Part shown: positions 17,983 to 25,810 of the stretch, piece by piece
Layout of the letters: each line of letters starts with the position of its first letter
Position numbering within the stretch: position 1 is the first letter of the stretch
Notes under the pieces: model-generated
Databases searched by the model: none
Told to the model about the DNA's origin: nothing
The model's input: the letters and a program-made list of their open reading frames with translations, nothing else
Translations under genes and position numbers: made by a program
Origin: Acidobacteriales bacterium 13_2_20CM_55_8
GTDB lineage: Bacteria > Acidobacteriota > Terriglobia > Terriglobales > Acidobacteriaceae
Length of the DNA stretch: 33,708 nucleotides
Reading direction: 5' to 3'
Assembly (NCBI GenBank): GCA_001914815.1
Contig: MNDG01000156.1
Location: forward strand, 1-33,708

Positions 17983-20211
17983 CTAGAACAGGCTAGAAAC
18001 GGCTGCGTGCGATTGCTGGCCGGGCGCGGTCGCGCAGTTCTTAAATTCCGAGGCAACGGACTGGAGGAATGCCAACCCGGCCTTGGCCAAGCCAACCGCG
18101 GCTCGTTCAACGGCGCCAACTCCATCCTTGCTGCTGGCTGGGACGCTGGAACTGGAGGGCTCCACGGTACTCTGTGCCGCTGGTGCCGAGGTTGTTGTCT
18201 CGCCAACCCGGATTGCTTGCGGCGGGGGCACCTGCTGTAGGACGCTCTTGCGCCCGAGCTTTGCGAAGCTGACTTCGGAAACCGGCGAGTCAAACACGCC
18301 GGCAAACAGCGATTTTTTCAGGTGCAGTGTTTCCCACACTCGTTCTTCGATCGTCTTTTCGGTAAGAAAATGGATGACCTGAACGGGATTGGCCTGTCCC
18401 AGGCGATGAACGCGCCCAATGCGCTGCTCCAGACGCGCCGGATTCCAAGGCGGCTCGAAGATGATGACAGCGGAGGCCGCCTGCAGGTTGAGTCCTACTC
18501 CGCCCGCATCGGTAGAGAGGAATACCCGGCAGTTAGGCTGGCTCTGAAATGTTTCGATGAGTGCACCGCGCTTCCGAGAGGGAACGCCCCCATGTAACGA
18601 AACGAATCCGATTCCCATTTTCCGCAGTTCTTCTCCAGCCAAGAATGTCATGCGTTCGTATTCGCTGAAGACCACAACCTTGCGGTTTTCCTCGACGGTC
18701 AGTTCGCGAATGATTTCGCGGAACTCTTCCAGCTTGGGCGAGTGGTGGGTGCGCTTGTCGAACAGGAACGTAGAGTTGCAGAGCATGCGCATGTTCTGGA
18801 GGCAGCACAGGACGCGGCGTAGGTCGATTTCCGAAAGCCACTTTTGGCGTTGCCACTTGTGCATGAGCTGACCCAGAATCTCGCTCTGTTCCCAGTACGG
18901 TTCTGCCTGCTCTGGGGTCAGCGGTACATGAAACACCTGGTCGGTTCGAGGGGGAAGGTCTTTTAATACTTCCCCGCGAGTGCGGCGAAGAAGGATGGGT
19001 TCCAATTGGCGGTGAATTTGGTCAAGGCCTCGATAGCCCAGCAATTTCCCTTCCGCGTCTTCCATCCGGTGTTCCTGAAGGAAGCGGAAGGCGGGTCCCA
19101 GCCGTCGCCCATCGACGAATTCGACCACAGAAAAAAGCTCTTCCAATTTGTTCTCCAACGGGGTACCGGTCAGCACGAAGGTATAGCGACTTTTCAACTG
19201 CTTGATGGTCCGTGCCGTGGCCGTTGTCCAGTTCCGGATGCGCTGCGCTTCGTCCAGGATGATAAGGTCCGATTGGAGGTCGTGCAGGTACTTGATATCC
19301 TTCAGAACCAGCTCGTAGCTGGTGAGATTGAAAAACTTTGGGGAAGCGTACTGCTTGTGCCGTTGAGGCGACAGTCCCTCGATGACCTGCGCGTCCAGGC
19401 CGGTGAACTTTTCGATTTCCTTCTTCCACTGGTACTTAACCGACGCCGGCGCCACAATCAACACTCGTTGTATCCCGCGGCTGCGACGCAGGAATTCCGT
19501 GGCTGCGAGCGCTTGCACCGTCTTACCCAACCCCATGTCGTCGGCTAGGATTACACGGCCGCGGCATGCCGCAAAGATGGTCCCTCGCACCTGATAGGAG
19601 AGCAGAGAAGTCTTGAGCAAGCCAGCAAGCGGATCCCGGCCGCGCCCGTGTTTCGCCAGCAGCTTCTTCTCTGTCTCCCGCCCTTCAGCAATTTCGTTTT
19701 CTCTGTCGACGTAGTTCAGAACGTCACTGTAAATAACGGCTTGATCGTCAGCTTTACGGAGCTCATCCATGAGCTTTCCGAAATCCCGCAAGCGGGAGGA
19801 TTTCAGTAGGCCCCGATCGTTAAAGTATGCTCGAGCCAGCGCCTGCAGCGCCGCCGAGGGAGAGAGGGGGAGCCGAAGCCGCACATTCAGAGTGTCACCG
19901 TAATGAAGCGAAAGCGAAGCCCTGGCGCGATTGAATACCTCGCAGTCAAGTGCCTTGCCGCGGCGCTTACGCAACCGAGCGAGCAGAGCCTCGATGTGCT
20001 TGCATGTTCCCAAGGTGTTGACCGCAAAGTCGGGACAGGAACAGTAGTTATCGAACAGGCCCGGCCCTCGCATCGCTACCCGGTAAGTTTTGTTGCTGGC
20101 CGAGCGTACGGAATAATCTCCGTACAAGTTCCCATCCGGCCGGGTCAGAATGCGCACGATGCTTCCGTGAGCCCTTTCGCGACGCGCAGAAATTGAAGGG
20201 TGAACGCACAT
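17983..20211 (-). CDS. SWIM-domain SNF2/Rad54-family DEAD/DEAH helicase
   Basis: A 742-residue double-stranded-DNA translocase. An N-terminal SWIM zinc finger (C57, C59, C70, H72 in CSCPDFAVNTLGTCKH) precedes the SNF2 motor: Walker A DDMGLGKT with K230, DEAQ box 320-323, TGTPLENKLEELFS near 348, then the second RecA lobe with STDAGGVGLNLQAAS and the arginine-finger motif QRIGRVHRLGQ. A Ser/Ala/Pro linker (about 665-700) leads to the C-terminus. The protein stops at an amber codon, but the frame continues for 38 plausible codons. Such helicases often pair with a separate SWIM protein (as B. subtilis ywqA-ywqB); here that partner is at 23134 and broken. The exact role is unknown: DNA repair, remodelling or defence. 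The ATG start has no clear Shine-Dalgarno sequence. Confidence 0.93.
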   Translation of the reverse strand: MCVHPSISARRERAHGSIVRILTRPDGNLYGDYSVRSASNKTYRVAMRGPGLFDNYCSCPDFAVNTLGTCKHIEALLARLRKRRGKALDCEVFNRARASLSLHYGDTLNVRLRLPLSPSAALQALARAYFNDRGLLKSSRLRDFGKLMDELRKADDQAVIYSDVLNYVDRENEIAEGRETEKKLLAKHGRGRDPLAGLLKTSLLSYQVRGTIFAACRGRVILADDMGLGKTVQALAATEFLRRSRGIQRVLIVAPASVKYQWKKEIEKFTGLDAQVIEGLSPQRHKQYASPKFFNLTSYELVLKDIKYLHDLQSDLIILDEAQRIRNWTTATARTIKQLKSRYTFVLTGTPLENKLEELFSVVEFVDGRRLGPAFRFLQEHRMEDAEGKLLGYRGLDQIHRQLEPILLRRTRGEVLKDLPPRTDQVFHVPLTPEQAEPYWEQSEILGQLMHKWQRQKWLSEIDLRRVLCCLQNMRMLCNSTFLFDKRTHHSPKLEEFREIIRELTVEENRKVVVFSEYERMTFLAGEELRKMGIGFVSLHGGVPSRKRGALIETFQSQPNCRVFLSTDAGGVGLNLQAASAVIIFEPPWNPARLEQRIGRVHRLGQANPVQVIHFLTEKTIEERVWETLHLKKSLFAGVFDSPVSEVSFAKLGRKSVLQQVPPPQAIRVGETTTSAPAAQSTVEPSSSSVPASSKDGVGAVERAAVGLAKAGLAFLQSVASEFKNCATAPGQQSHAAVSSLF

Positions 20212-20384
20212 CAGCGCAATCGGAATGTTAGATCAATGATGATCGTGTTTGCCGGGCCCACTCGATTGGATTCTCCCCATTTTGATTCTTGCAAACACCG
20301 TCGGACTTGGCAGAAACTAGAGAGCAGAGCTTACCTCGCTCGACCGTTTCATGAGTTGATTTTACCCGAGGAATACGATAGCGT

Positions 20385-20711
20385 ATGGCGAAGAAAATCA
20401 AAACAAATCAGCAAATGCAAGAATGGATCGATGCGCGAAGACGCCGCCATTTGTCTCACAGCCAGGTACAGATGGCCCGGGAGCTTGGGTTGAACCCGGC
20501 GAAACTGGGCAAGATCGACAACCACAAGCAGGAGCCGTGGAAACTGCCACTGCCCCAGTTCATCGAGCAACTCTATTTCGAGCGTTTCGGCAAAACTACT
20601 CCCGACAACGTCGTGTCTATCGAGGAGCGATGTCGAGTCGAAGGGCGCAAAGAGAAGCGAGAAGTGCCGCCAGGCAGCAGCGTGCGAGGTACAGCACCTG
20701 AAGCACGGTGA
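20385..20711 (+). CDS. Small conserved hypothetical protein (108 aa)
   Basis: A basic 108-residue protein transcribed divergently from the helicase across a 173-bp spacer. Residues 11-70 (EWIDARRRRHLSHSQVQMAR, ELGLNPAKLGKIDNHKQEPW, KLPLPQFIEQLYFERFGK) have the regular helical pattern of a conserved family that I recognise as recurring but unnamed. The QMARELGLNPAKLGKI helix pair resembles a helix-turn-helix. The remaining 38 residues are polar. It could be a DNA-binding accessory or regulator of the neighbouring genes. The start is ATG at 20385, and no strong ribosome site is visible. Confidence 0.7.
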   Translation: MAKKIKTNQQMQEWIDARRRRHLSHSQVQMARELGLNPAKLGKIDNHKQEPWKLPLPQFIEQLYFERFGKTTPDNVVSIEERCRVEGRKEKREVPPGSSVRGTAPEAR

Positions 20712-20851
20712 GCGACGTCCGCGATACTGCGGCGCTGCGGTCCGAGGTGCTGACAGTGCAACCCACATGGGGCGGTGACGTGAGGCGAAGTTGTCGTATT
20801 GACGTCCGGTGGGTGGAACAGGAACTGCCGCCCCGAACCGGTGGCGCCTAA
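20708..20851 (+). CDS. Possible 47-aa ORF translationally coupled to the 108-aa protein
   Basis: A GTG at 20708 overlaps the TGA of the preceding gene in a GTGA junction, which is typical of translational coupling. The frame runs 47 codons to TAA and begins MSDVRDTAALRSEVLTVQ, then PTWGGDVRRSCRIDVRWVEQ. I recognise no family. The good junction is the only support, so it may be chance. Confidence 0.3.
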   Translation: MSDVRDTAALRSEVLTVQPTWGGDVRRSCRIDVRWVEQELPPRTGGA

Positions 20852-20912
20852 GTCAGAGTAGGCTCTGGGCGGGGCTAAGCCTCTATCCAGTCGAAAGGTG
20901 CGTTACCACTCT

Positions 20913-22748
20913 TCAGGCAGGTTTCAATTTCTCCTCGACATAGAGTGAGAGCTCAATCATGCGCTCCATCAATTGTTCGGCTGGCAGTCCCCTAAAGTTT
21001 TTGAGCACCAACTCCTTGACGTAGAGCCGCACAAGATACCGCAACTGGAGGGTGCGGCTGCGCGTGGCGAAGACAAAATCGCGATGCCCGTTATTCACGA
21101 CGATCAGGTTCCGCTCGGCATCGAATCGCGAGCGCCACAGTTCCCCAGCGGCTCGTTCGAACGTGTAGCCCGGTAAGCCACGCGCATTGAAGAGAGAAGG
21201 GCCCACAGCCGCATCAAGGCTATCAGTGACCGTGATCAGTGCCTCCCCACTGCAGCACACATCGCGCTGTGAGACGGTGACGGACAAACGCACGAGACCG
21301 GGCGACGACGGCGCTTGAAAGCTAACTTCTTGATCGGAGGCGGAAGAGAGCATGCCACTTCCTTCGCCGATCTCCCAGCTAAATAGCAAATCCTGCTCGA
21401 CTCGCCGATGCGAGCGATCCCGGGGCAGTGCGCGAAAGCGCCGACTTTGGTTCACGGTCAATGTGCTCGCCGCTGGCGAAATCACGACAGTGCGCAAAGG
21501 CCCAGCATACTCGAAGAATTGACGCTGGGCGGATTCGCTTCCGCTCGGTTCCGGAACACCCGGCACGGGCCCCTCCTTCTCCGCAGATGCCTCCACGCGT
21601 CGCTCCAGCAGCTCGCCGCCACCGAGCGCTTGCGGCGAGCGTGACTGGATGTCAAACCAATCGTATTCCTCGGGCGGCAAGACCAGCATGGCCTCGCGAA
21701 ACGCACGCTGGATGGCACGCAAGGACTCCCGGTTCGCCTGTTCTTCCTCGGCGCGCCGCTGCGCGTCGATGAGGCCATTGAGGTGAGCCTCAAGTGGTAC
21801 GAGAGCTTCCGCAAATGCCCCATAGCGTTCATCGTGGATGACCCCGGAACGGGTGCTGGGTGTCAGATTCAGGTAAGGCACGTCGATCAGACCCTGCAAG
21901 TAACGAGAAGTCCAGGGCCCGCGCTCCAGACCGGGCACCGTACCGATATCCTCGATCACCCGCGTGCCACCTCGGGTAAGGGAGACCCGGCCGTTCTCGG
22001 CGGGTTCCGTGAGATACAGTTCGGCATACGCCTCGCCGAATGGGGAGCGAACTGCCGGCAGTTGGTGGAGCAAGCGCCCTTCGAACTGCCGCGGCTCGAC
22101 CTGGTACTGCTTGCGTGCAAGCTTGTCGACCACCGTTATACGAACCTGGGTAGCACGGATCCGGTCGCGCAGCTCCGAGGCCAGATACCACTGGATCTTC
22201 TCGCCGCTCAAGCTACGGATGCCGTTGAGCAGGGGGCTGATCTTGAGCTCGGTGCCGGGGTCGGCAAAGAGCACGCGTCGTGGGTTCACGGTGTAGCGCG
22301 GATCCCCTTTGTTCATAGCCATCTGATAGAGGCGTTGATCGGCACCGCCAGAAGTCATCGTGAGCCTCTCGCCCACGGTCCAAAAGCTCAACAGTCCGAT
22401 GCCAAATTCCCCTTGCAAGCCGCCTCCAGAGCCGTCTGCCTTCATGCGTCGCTTGATCGAGTCGCAGATATGAGTCGCGACGTACTTGAAGTCGGGCAGC
22501 CCGTGCGGATCGCGGGGGACGCCGTCGCCATCGTCTTTCACCATCAGATAGTGCTCTCCGTGCTCGCGGCCACGTGTGATGGCAATGGTCTTGGCGTGCG
22601 CATCGATGCAGTTCTCGACGAACTCTGCGATGGCCTTGAGCGGATTGCTTTGCGAAAGAGCGATGATACGGATCGCATTCCAATCATCGCCGATCCGCAA
22701 TTTGCCACTTTCTGATTCCTTCGACTTAATTGTGCTTATCTTCGCCAT
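20913..22748 (-). CDS. GHKL-family ATPase with internal Ig-like domain
   Basis: A 611-residue cytosolic protein. Residues 20-190 form a GHKL (HSP90/MutL/MORC-type) ATP pocket: N-box EFVENCIDA with N46, G1 box KDDGDGVP (71-78) and G2 box GEFGIGLLSF (113-122). A second alpha/beta region follows to about 345, then a polar linker (about 375-410). Residues about 418-509 form an Ig-like beta sandwich (VVISPAASTLTV, LLFSWEIGEGSGML, VSFQAPSSPGLVRLSVTV), a domain normally seen in surface proteins. The C-terminal 100 residues (GLPGYTFERAAGELW to VEEKLKPA) are a distinct helical domain. It lacks the phospho-acceptor domains of a histidine kinase. MORC-like DNA clamping is plausible, but the function is unknown. 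Confidence 0.8.
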   Translation of the reverse strand: MAKISTIKSKESESGKLRIGDDWNAIRIIALSQSNPLKAIAEFVENCIDAHAKTIAITRGREHGEHYLMVKDDGDGVPRDPHGLPDFKYVATHICDSIKRRMKADGSGGGLQGEFGIGLLSFWTVGERLTMTSGGADQRLYQMAMNKGDPRYTVNPRRVLFADPGTELKISPLLNGIRSLSGEKIQWYLASELRDRIRATQVRITVVDKLARKQYQVEPRQFEGRLLHQLPAVRSPFGEAYAELYLTEPAENGRVSLTRGGTRVIEDIGTVPGLERGPWTSRYLQGLIDVPYLNLTPSTRSGVIHDERYGAFAEALVPLEAHLNGLIDAQRRAEEEQANRESLRAIQRAFREAMLVLPPEEYDWFDIQSRSPQALGGGELLERRVEASAEKEGPVPGVPEPSGSESAQRQFFEYAGPLRTVVISPAASTLTVNQSRRFRALPRDRSHRRVEQDLLFSWEIGEGSGMLSSASDQEVSFQAPSSPGLVRLSVTVSQRDVCCSGEALITVTDSLDAAVGPSLFNARGLPGYTFERAAGELWRSRFDAERNLIVVNNGHRDFVFATRSRTLQLRYLVRLYVKELVLKNFRGLPAEQLMERMIELSLYVEEKLKPA

Positions 22749-23133
22749 GGTGACAAGGAATTCGACGCGTTGAGTGCGACAGAGGGACGACCGGTCTCAG
22801 CCTCCACCAGGCACTCACTATACCGACGGCCTTACTGCCGGGCAAGGCGCAGCCCTCACCCCCAGCGATTTCGGAACTTTTGATGTGGAGAATGTGCGGG
22901 CGTGGCCCAAAACGGTGGAGATAAGGGTCAGAGTGGACTTCGAAATGGCAGAGCTATCGGCGGGGAATAGTTTTCCGTCCCCGGCCCGGGGTGAGTGAAG
23001 CGAAGATGGGCGAGCGGTCTGCGAAGCGGAAGGCAACCCGACGAACCCGGCGGTTTCAACTGGAGTTGGGAGCCAGTGGACGCGAGAGACTGAGCCAGGA
23101 CAAGCGGCACAGCTGCTCGGCCGAGCGCACGAG
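22749..23133. other. 385-bp region upstream of GHKL and SWIM genes
   Basis: It separates the divergent GHKL ATPase and SWIM remnant. A 74-codon frame (22774-22998) exists but shows no family resemblance. The expected N-terminal part of a SWIM protein is not recognisable in any frame, which suggests deletion of that part. Confidence 0.4.
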
Positions 23134-23803
23134 ATGATTGCCACGATGCAGGTACCGAAGGCGATAGAGGCCTGGTGCGAGAACCTGGAACGTTACAGTG
23201 ATTTTCAAAACCGACTGCCGCGCGGGCGCACCTACCTGCGCAACGGTTCGGTCATCGATCTTCAGATTGCCTCGGGCGAAGTAAAAGCGCTGGTTTGCGG
23301 CTCGTCAGTCTACCAAGTCGCGGTGAAAATCATGCCGGTGAGCAAAGCGCGCTGGAAATCCATCTGCAAAGACTGCGCGGGCGCAATTGATTCTCTAGTG
23401 GAATTGCTGCAAGGGCGTTTGTCCAGAGCAGTCATGGAGCGGATTTGCAGAGAAAAGACCGGATTGTTCCCCTCGCCGAAGGAGATTCAACTTTCGTGCA
23501 GTTGTCCAGACTGGGCTTTCATGTGCAAGCACATCGCCGCCGTACTCTACGGCATTGGTGCGCGCCTCGACAAGGCCCGAACTCCTCTTCCGGCTTCACC
23601 AACTGGATGAAAACGAACTCATCACCAAGGCTCGTGCGGGCCTTCCTCTAGCAAGAAAAGGAGCAGCTCCTGGGAATGTCCTCCGCAGCGATGACCTCGC
23701 TGAGCTGTTCGGATTGGATCTCGCTCAAAGCCGCCTGCCCACAGCCAAGTTGTCTCCAAGTACCGCAGGCAAGAGCAAGCGCGCAAAGAAAAAGAAGATG
23801 TGA
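23134..23803 (+). pseudogene. SWIM zinc-finger protein, N-truncated and frameshifted
   Basis: The first frame (23134-23610) reads AWCENLERYSDFQNRLPRGR and continues to the SWIM motif SCSCPDWAFMCKHIAAVLYG (CxC...CxH). After GARLD the expected continuation PELLFRLHQLDENELI appears in the +1 frame and runs to the stop at 23801-23803, ending KSKRAKKKKM. One extra base near 23574-23575 (aaggccc) explains the shift. The normal N-terminal 60-70 residues preceding AWCENLE are absent. The family partners SNF2 helicases, as in B. subtilis YwqB with YwqA, so this was probably the partner of the helicase at 17983. It is likely non-functional unless the shift is a sequencing error. Confidence 0.8.
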
Positions 23804-24226
23804 AGGGCGAGCAGCCTGTCGGGTCAGGTGGGGAGTCTTGTGGGCTTGATTTTGTGAGTTTCCAGTATGCGAGTGAAGATCGTGGCGGCCCGACACGCAT
23901 CACGGTCGCTCCTTGTAAACTCTCAACGAGCAGAAGCTGGCCTTTGCTACAGCTTCGAACGTGCTCCTTTCAGATCATCCCTGTGTCCCATCACCGAAGA
24001 TGGCCGCATCGCTTCTTGCTCTGCTGCCCGGAACATACTCTTGCGATTAACTTCCAGATCTCCGACTGTGATAGGAATCCTCTAATCGCGATCAAAGAAG
24101 GGAATGAATAGCGAGCAGCCACAGGCCACAGGAGCACCCTGTCAGTTCCGGCATGGAACCAAATTGACAGGATCCCCCGCCCGGTGTCTTTTCGCTCCGT
24201 AGTTCTCGTTAGTACCTCGTGCTTAC
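23804..24226. other. 420-bp region without a convincing gene
   Basis: It lies between the SWIM remnant and the AAA ATPase. Short frames exist on the plus strand (for example 23867-24085), but none has a recognisable domain or ribosome site. No repeat or hairpin of note was seen. Confidence 0.4.
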
Positions 24227-25426
24227 TCAGAGGAGTTGGCTCAGGAGAGTCCTTGCCGGAACTACAACCGGCCGATGGACGCGAAAACAGTCGGCGGGTT
24301 GATACCCGAGGTTTACGACCAATTGAAAGGCGTGGGCTGCCTTTGTCTGCGCCTGAAAGTGGGCGAGGGACGGGGATAGGCTTGTTTCACTCAGCTTGAC
24401 CTCCACGAGGAACCATGGCTTGTGGTCTTTGACCACCAGAAAGTCCACTTCGCGTTTCTGCTTGTCGCGCAGGTAGCGCAGCTCGAAGTCGCCAAACCCA
24501 AGGTCCGTCCAGCCTTCGACTGCCTTGAGCAAATGGCAAGCGACCAAGGTTTCCGCGCGCGCCCCGTCGTCCGCCAAGCCGCTCCAGTCCCGCTGGAACC
24601 ACTTCGGTTCTTTGCGCAGAGCCTTGGCCACGTTCCTAAACCACGGGCGAACCATGAAGCCGTAGTGCAGACGGGCCAGCAGATCAACCCAGCGCTTCAC
24701 CGTGTCAACAGAGACTTGGATTTCCCGGGCAAGATTGGAGTAGATCAGTTGCTGCGCGCTTTGTTCGGCAAGAAGTTGCATCAGTGTTTCTATGGTTCCC
24801 AGGTCGCCGACCTGTGCGACTTCACGCAGGTCCTCCCGTGAAAGTTGCTCTTGCCGCAAGGAACGCCACCGGCGCGTGAAACGACTGTCGCGGCGGAGAA
24901 AGGGCTCGGGGAATCCTCCGTGCTCCCACAGCGCATCCCACTCGGCGGATGTGAGCTCAGCCGGTGGCTGAATCTCTCGCGGAGGCAAGTCTGTCCGCAG
25001 GCTTTCGCCCACGCTCCATGGATGCATGCGGTAGAGCAGATAGCGTCCCATCAGACTGTCACTGCCCCGGCGAAATACGTCCAGTCGCGAGCTTCCGGTT
25101 ACGATCAGATGGACTCGATCACCGTAGGTGTCGAAAAAGCCCTTCAGCAGAGATTTCCATTTGCTGTATTTGTGCAATTCGTCGAGTACGGCGACGGGAG
25201 GTTTCGCCACAAGGCGATCCAACTGTAGGGTTTCCGCCAGCGCGGCTGGACCGCGCAAGAGGCGTCGCCGGTCGTCGGCATTGTCCCAGTTGAGATACTG
25301 GTCGCTGAGCGACCTGCAGGCGGTGGTCTTTCCGACTTGGCGCGGTCCTGAAACCAAGGCCATCTGACGATGTTTCTCCAGGTGGTCCGTCAAGACGGCG
25401 GTATAGAAACGCGGGCGCTCCTTCAT
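24227..25426 (-). CDS. AAA-family ATPase with DUF4143 C-terminus (COG1373-like)
   Basis: A 399-residue protein. The N-terminal P-loop ATPase has Walker A SGPRQVGKTT (26-35, K33), Walker B PVAVLDELH (77-85) and the sensor strand HLIVTGSSRLDVFRR. A winged-helix-like middle follows (LAREIQVSVDTVKRWVDLL). The DUF4143 end carries a PD-(D/E)XK-like core: D328 in REVDFLVV and E342-V-K344 in FLVEVKLSE. These proteins are widespread, often horizontally transferred and of uncertain role; toxin-antitoxin or defence functions have been suggested. A 30-bp palindrome sits 21 bp upstream of the ATG and probably regulates it. The gene is the last of the island before rnpB. Confidence 0.9.
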   Translation of the reverse strand: MKERPRFYTAVLTDHLEKHRQMALVSGPRQVGKTTACRSLSDQYLNWDNADDRRRLLRGPAALAETLQLDRLVAKPPVAVLDELHKYSKWKSLLKGFFDTYGDRVHLIVTGSSRLDVFRRGSDSLMGRYLLYRMHPWSVGESLRTDLPPREIQPPAELTSAEWDALWEHGGFPEPFLRRDSRFTRRWRSLRQEQLSREDLREVAQVGDLGTIETLMQLLAEQSAQQLIYSNLAREIQVSVDTVKRWVDLLARLHYGFMVRPWFRNVAKALRKEPKWFQRDWSGLADDGARAETLVACHLLKAVEGWTDLGFGDFELRYLRDKQKREVDFLVVKDHKPWFLVEVKLSETSLSPSLAHFQAQTKAAHAFQLVVNLGYQPADCFRVHRPVVVPARTLLSQLL

Positions 25427-25446
25427 GGAAGACCATTATCGCGCAT

Positions 25447-25476
25447 ATCGTAAAATAGTCCAGTCCATTTTACGAT
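25447..25476. promoter_or_regulatory. 30-bp palindrome upstream of the AAA ATPase gene
   Basis: ATCGTAAAAT (25447-25456) and its exact reverse complement ATTTTACGAT (25467-25476) flank a 10-bp spacer. With 10-bp perfect arms centred 35 bp before the start codon, it is well placed as an operator for a dimeric regulator, possibly the ATPase's own winged-helix part. Confidence 0.6.
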
Positions 25477-25810
25477 GGTCGCGAAAACGGTCCGGAGCTA
25501 AGGCTTCGTTTCAAGGGATTTAGCCGATTGTGCAGCTACAACCCCGGCACTGACTTTCGGCCAGTCAGGTGGCTGAGCTGATAGCCCAATACCAGCGATG
25601 GGAGAGTTGCGAGATTCTTGAGAGGCAAGAGTTCTTTGAAGGCCGTTGCATTTTAGACGACAAAATCTTGGTTCGTTGAAAAAACTCTCCAAGGCAATTC
25701 CTAAATTTCCCTGCTGATCGCGTCTCGGATGCAACGCGACCCGAGCGCGTCACACAGGCGTCACAATGACATTTGGAACTCTTGCAAGTAGTTGGTACTA
25801 ACAAGTGTAT
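25477..25810. other. Region between ATPase promoter and rnpB
   Basis: There is no clear gene. A minus-strand frame (25498-25734, 78 codons) has no recognised domain. The 21-bp GCGTCACAC repeat copy lies at 25747-25767. No intrinsic terminator for rnpB is evident just beyond its 3' end. Confidence 0.35.
25747..25767. repeat. 21-bp GCGTCACAC repeat, right copy
   Basis: It matches 17794-17814 with one mismatch and lies 43 bp from the 3' end of rnpB. Each copy holds two tandem GCGTCACA units, as expected of arm-type recombinase binding sites, though that function is only a guess. Confidence 0.5.

Noticed and set aside
17671-18240. 189-codon plus-strand frame
   Set aside because: It begins inside the rnpB-end repeat and runs antisense to the helicase end; there is no recognisable domain.
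21783-22715. 310-codon plus-strand frame
   Set aside because: It lies wholly antisense to the GHKL ATPase, whose motifs are clear; it has no domain of its own.
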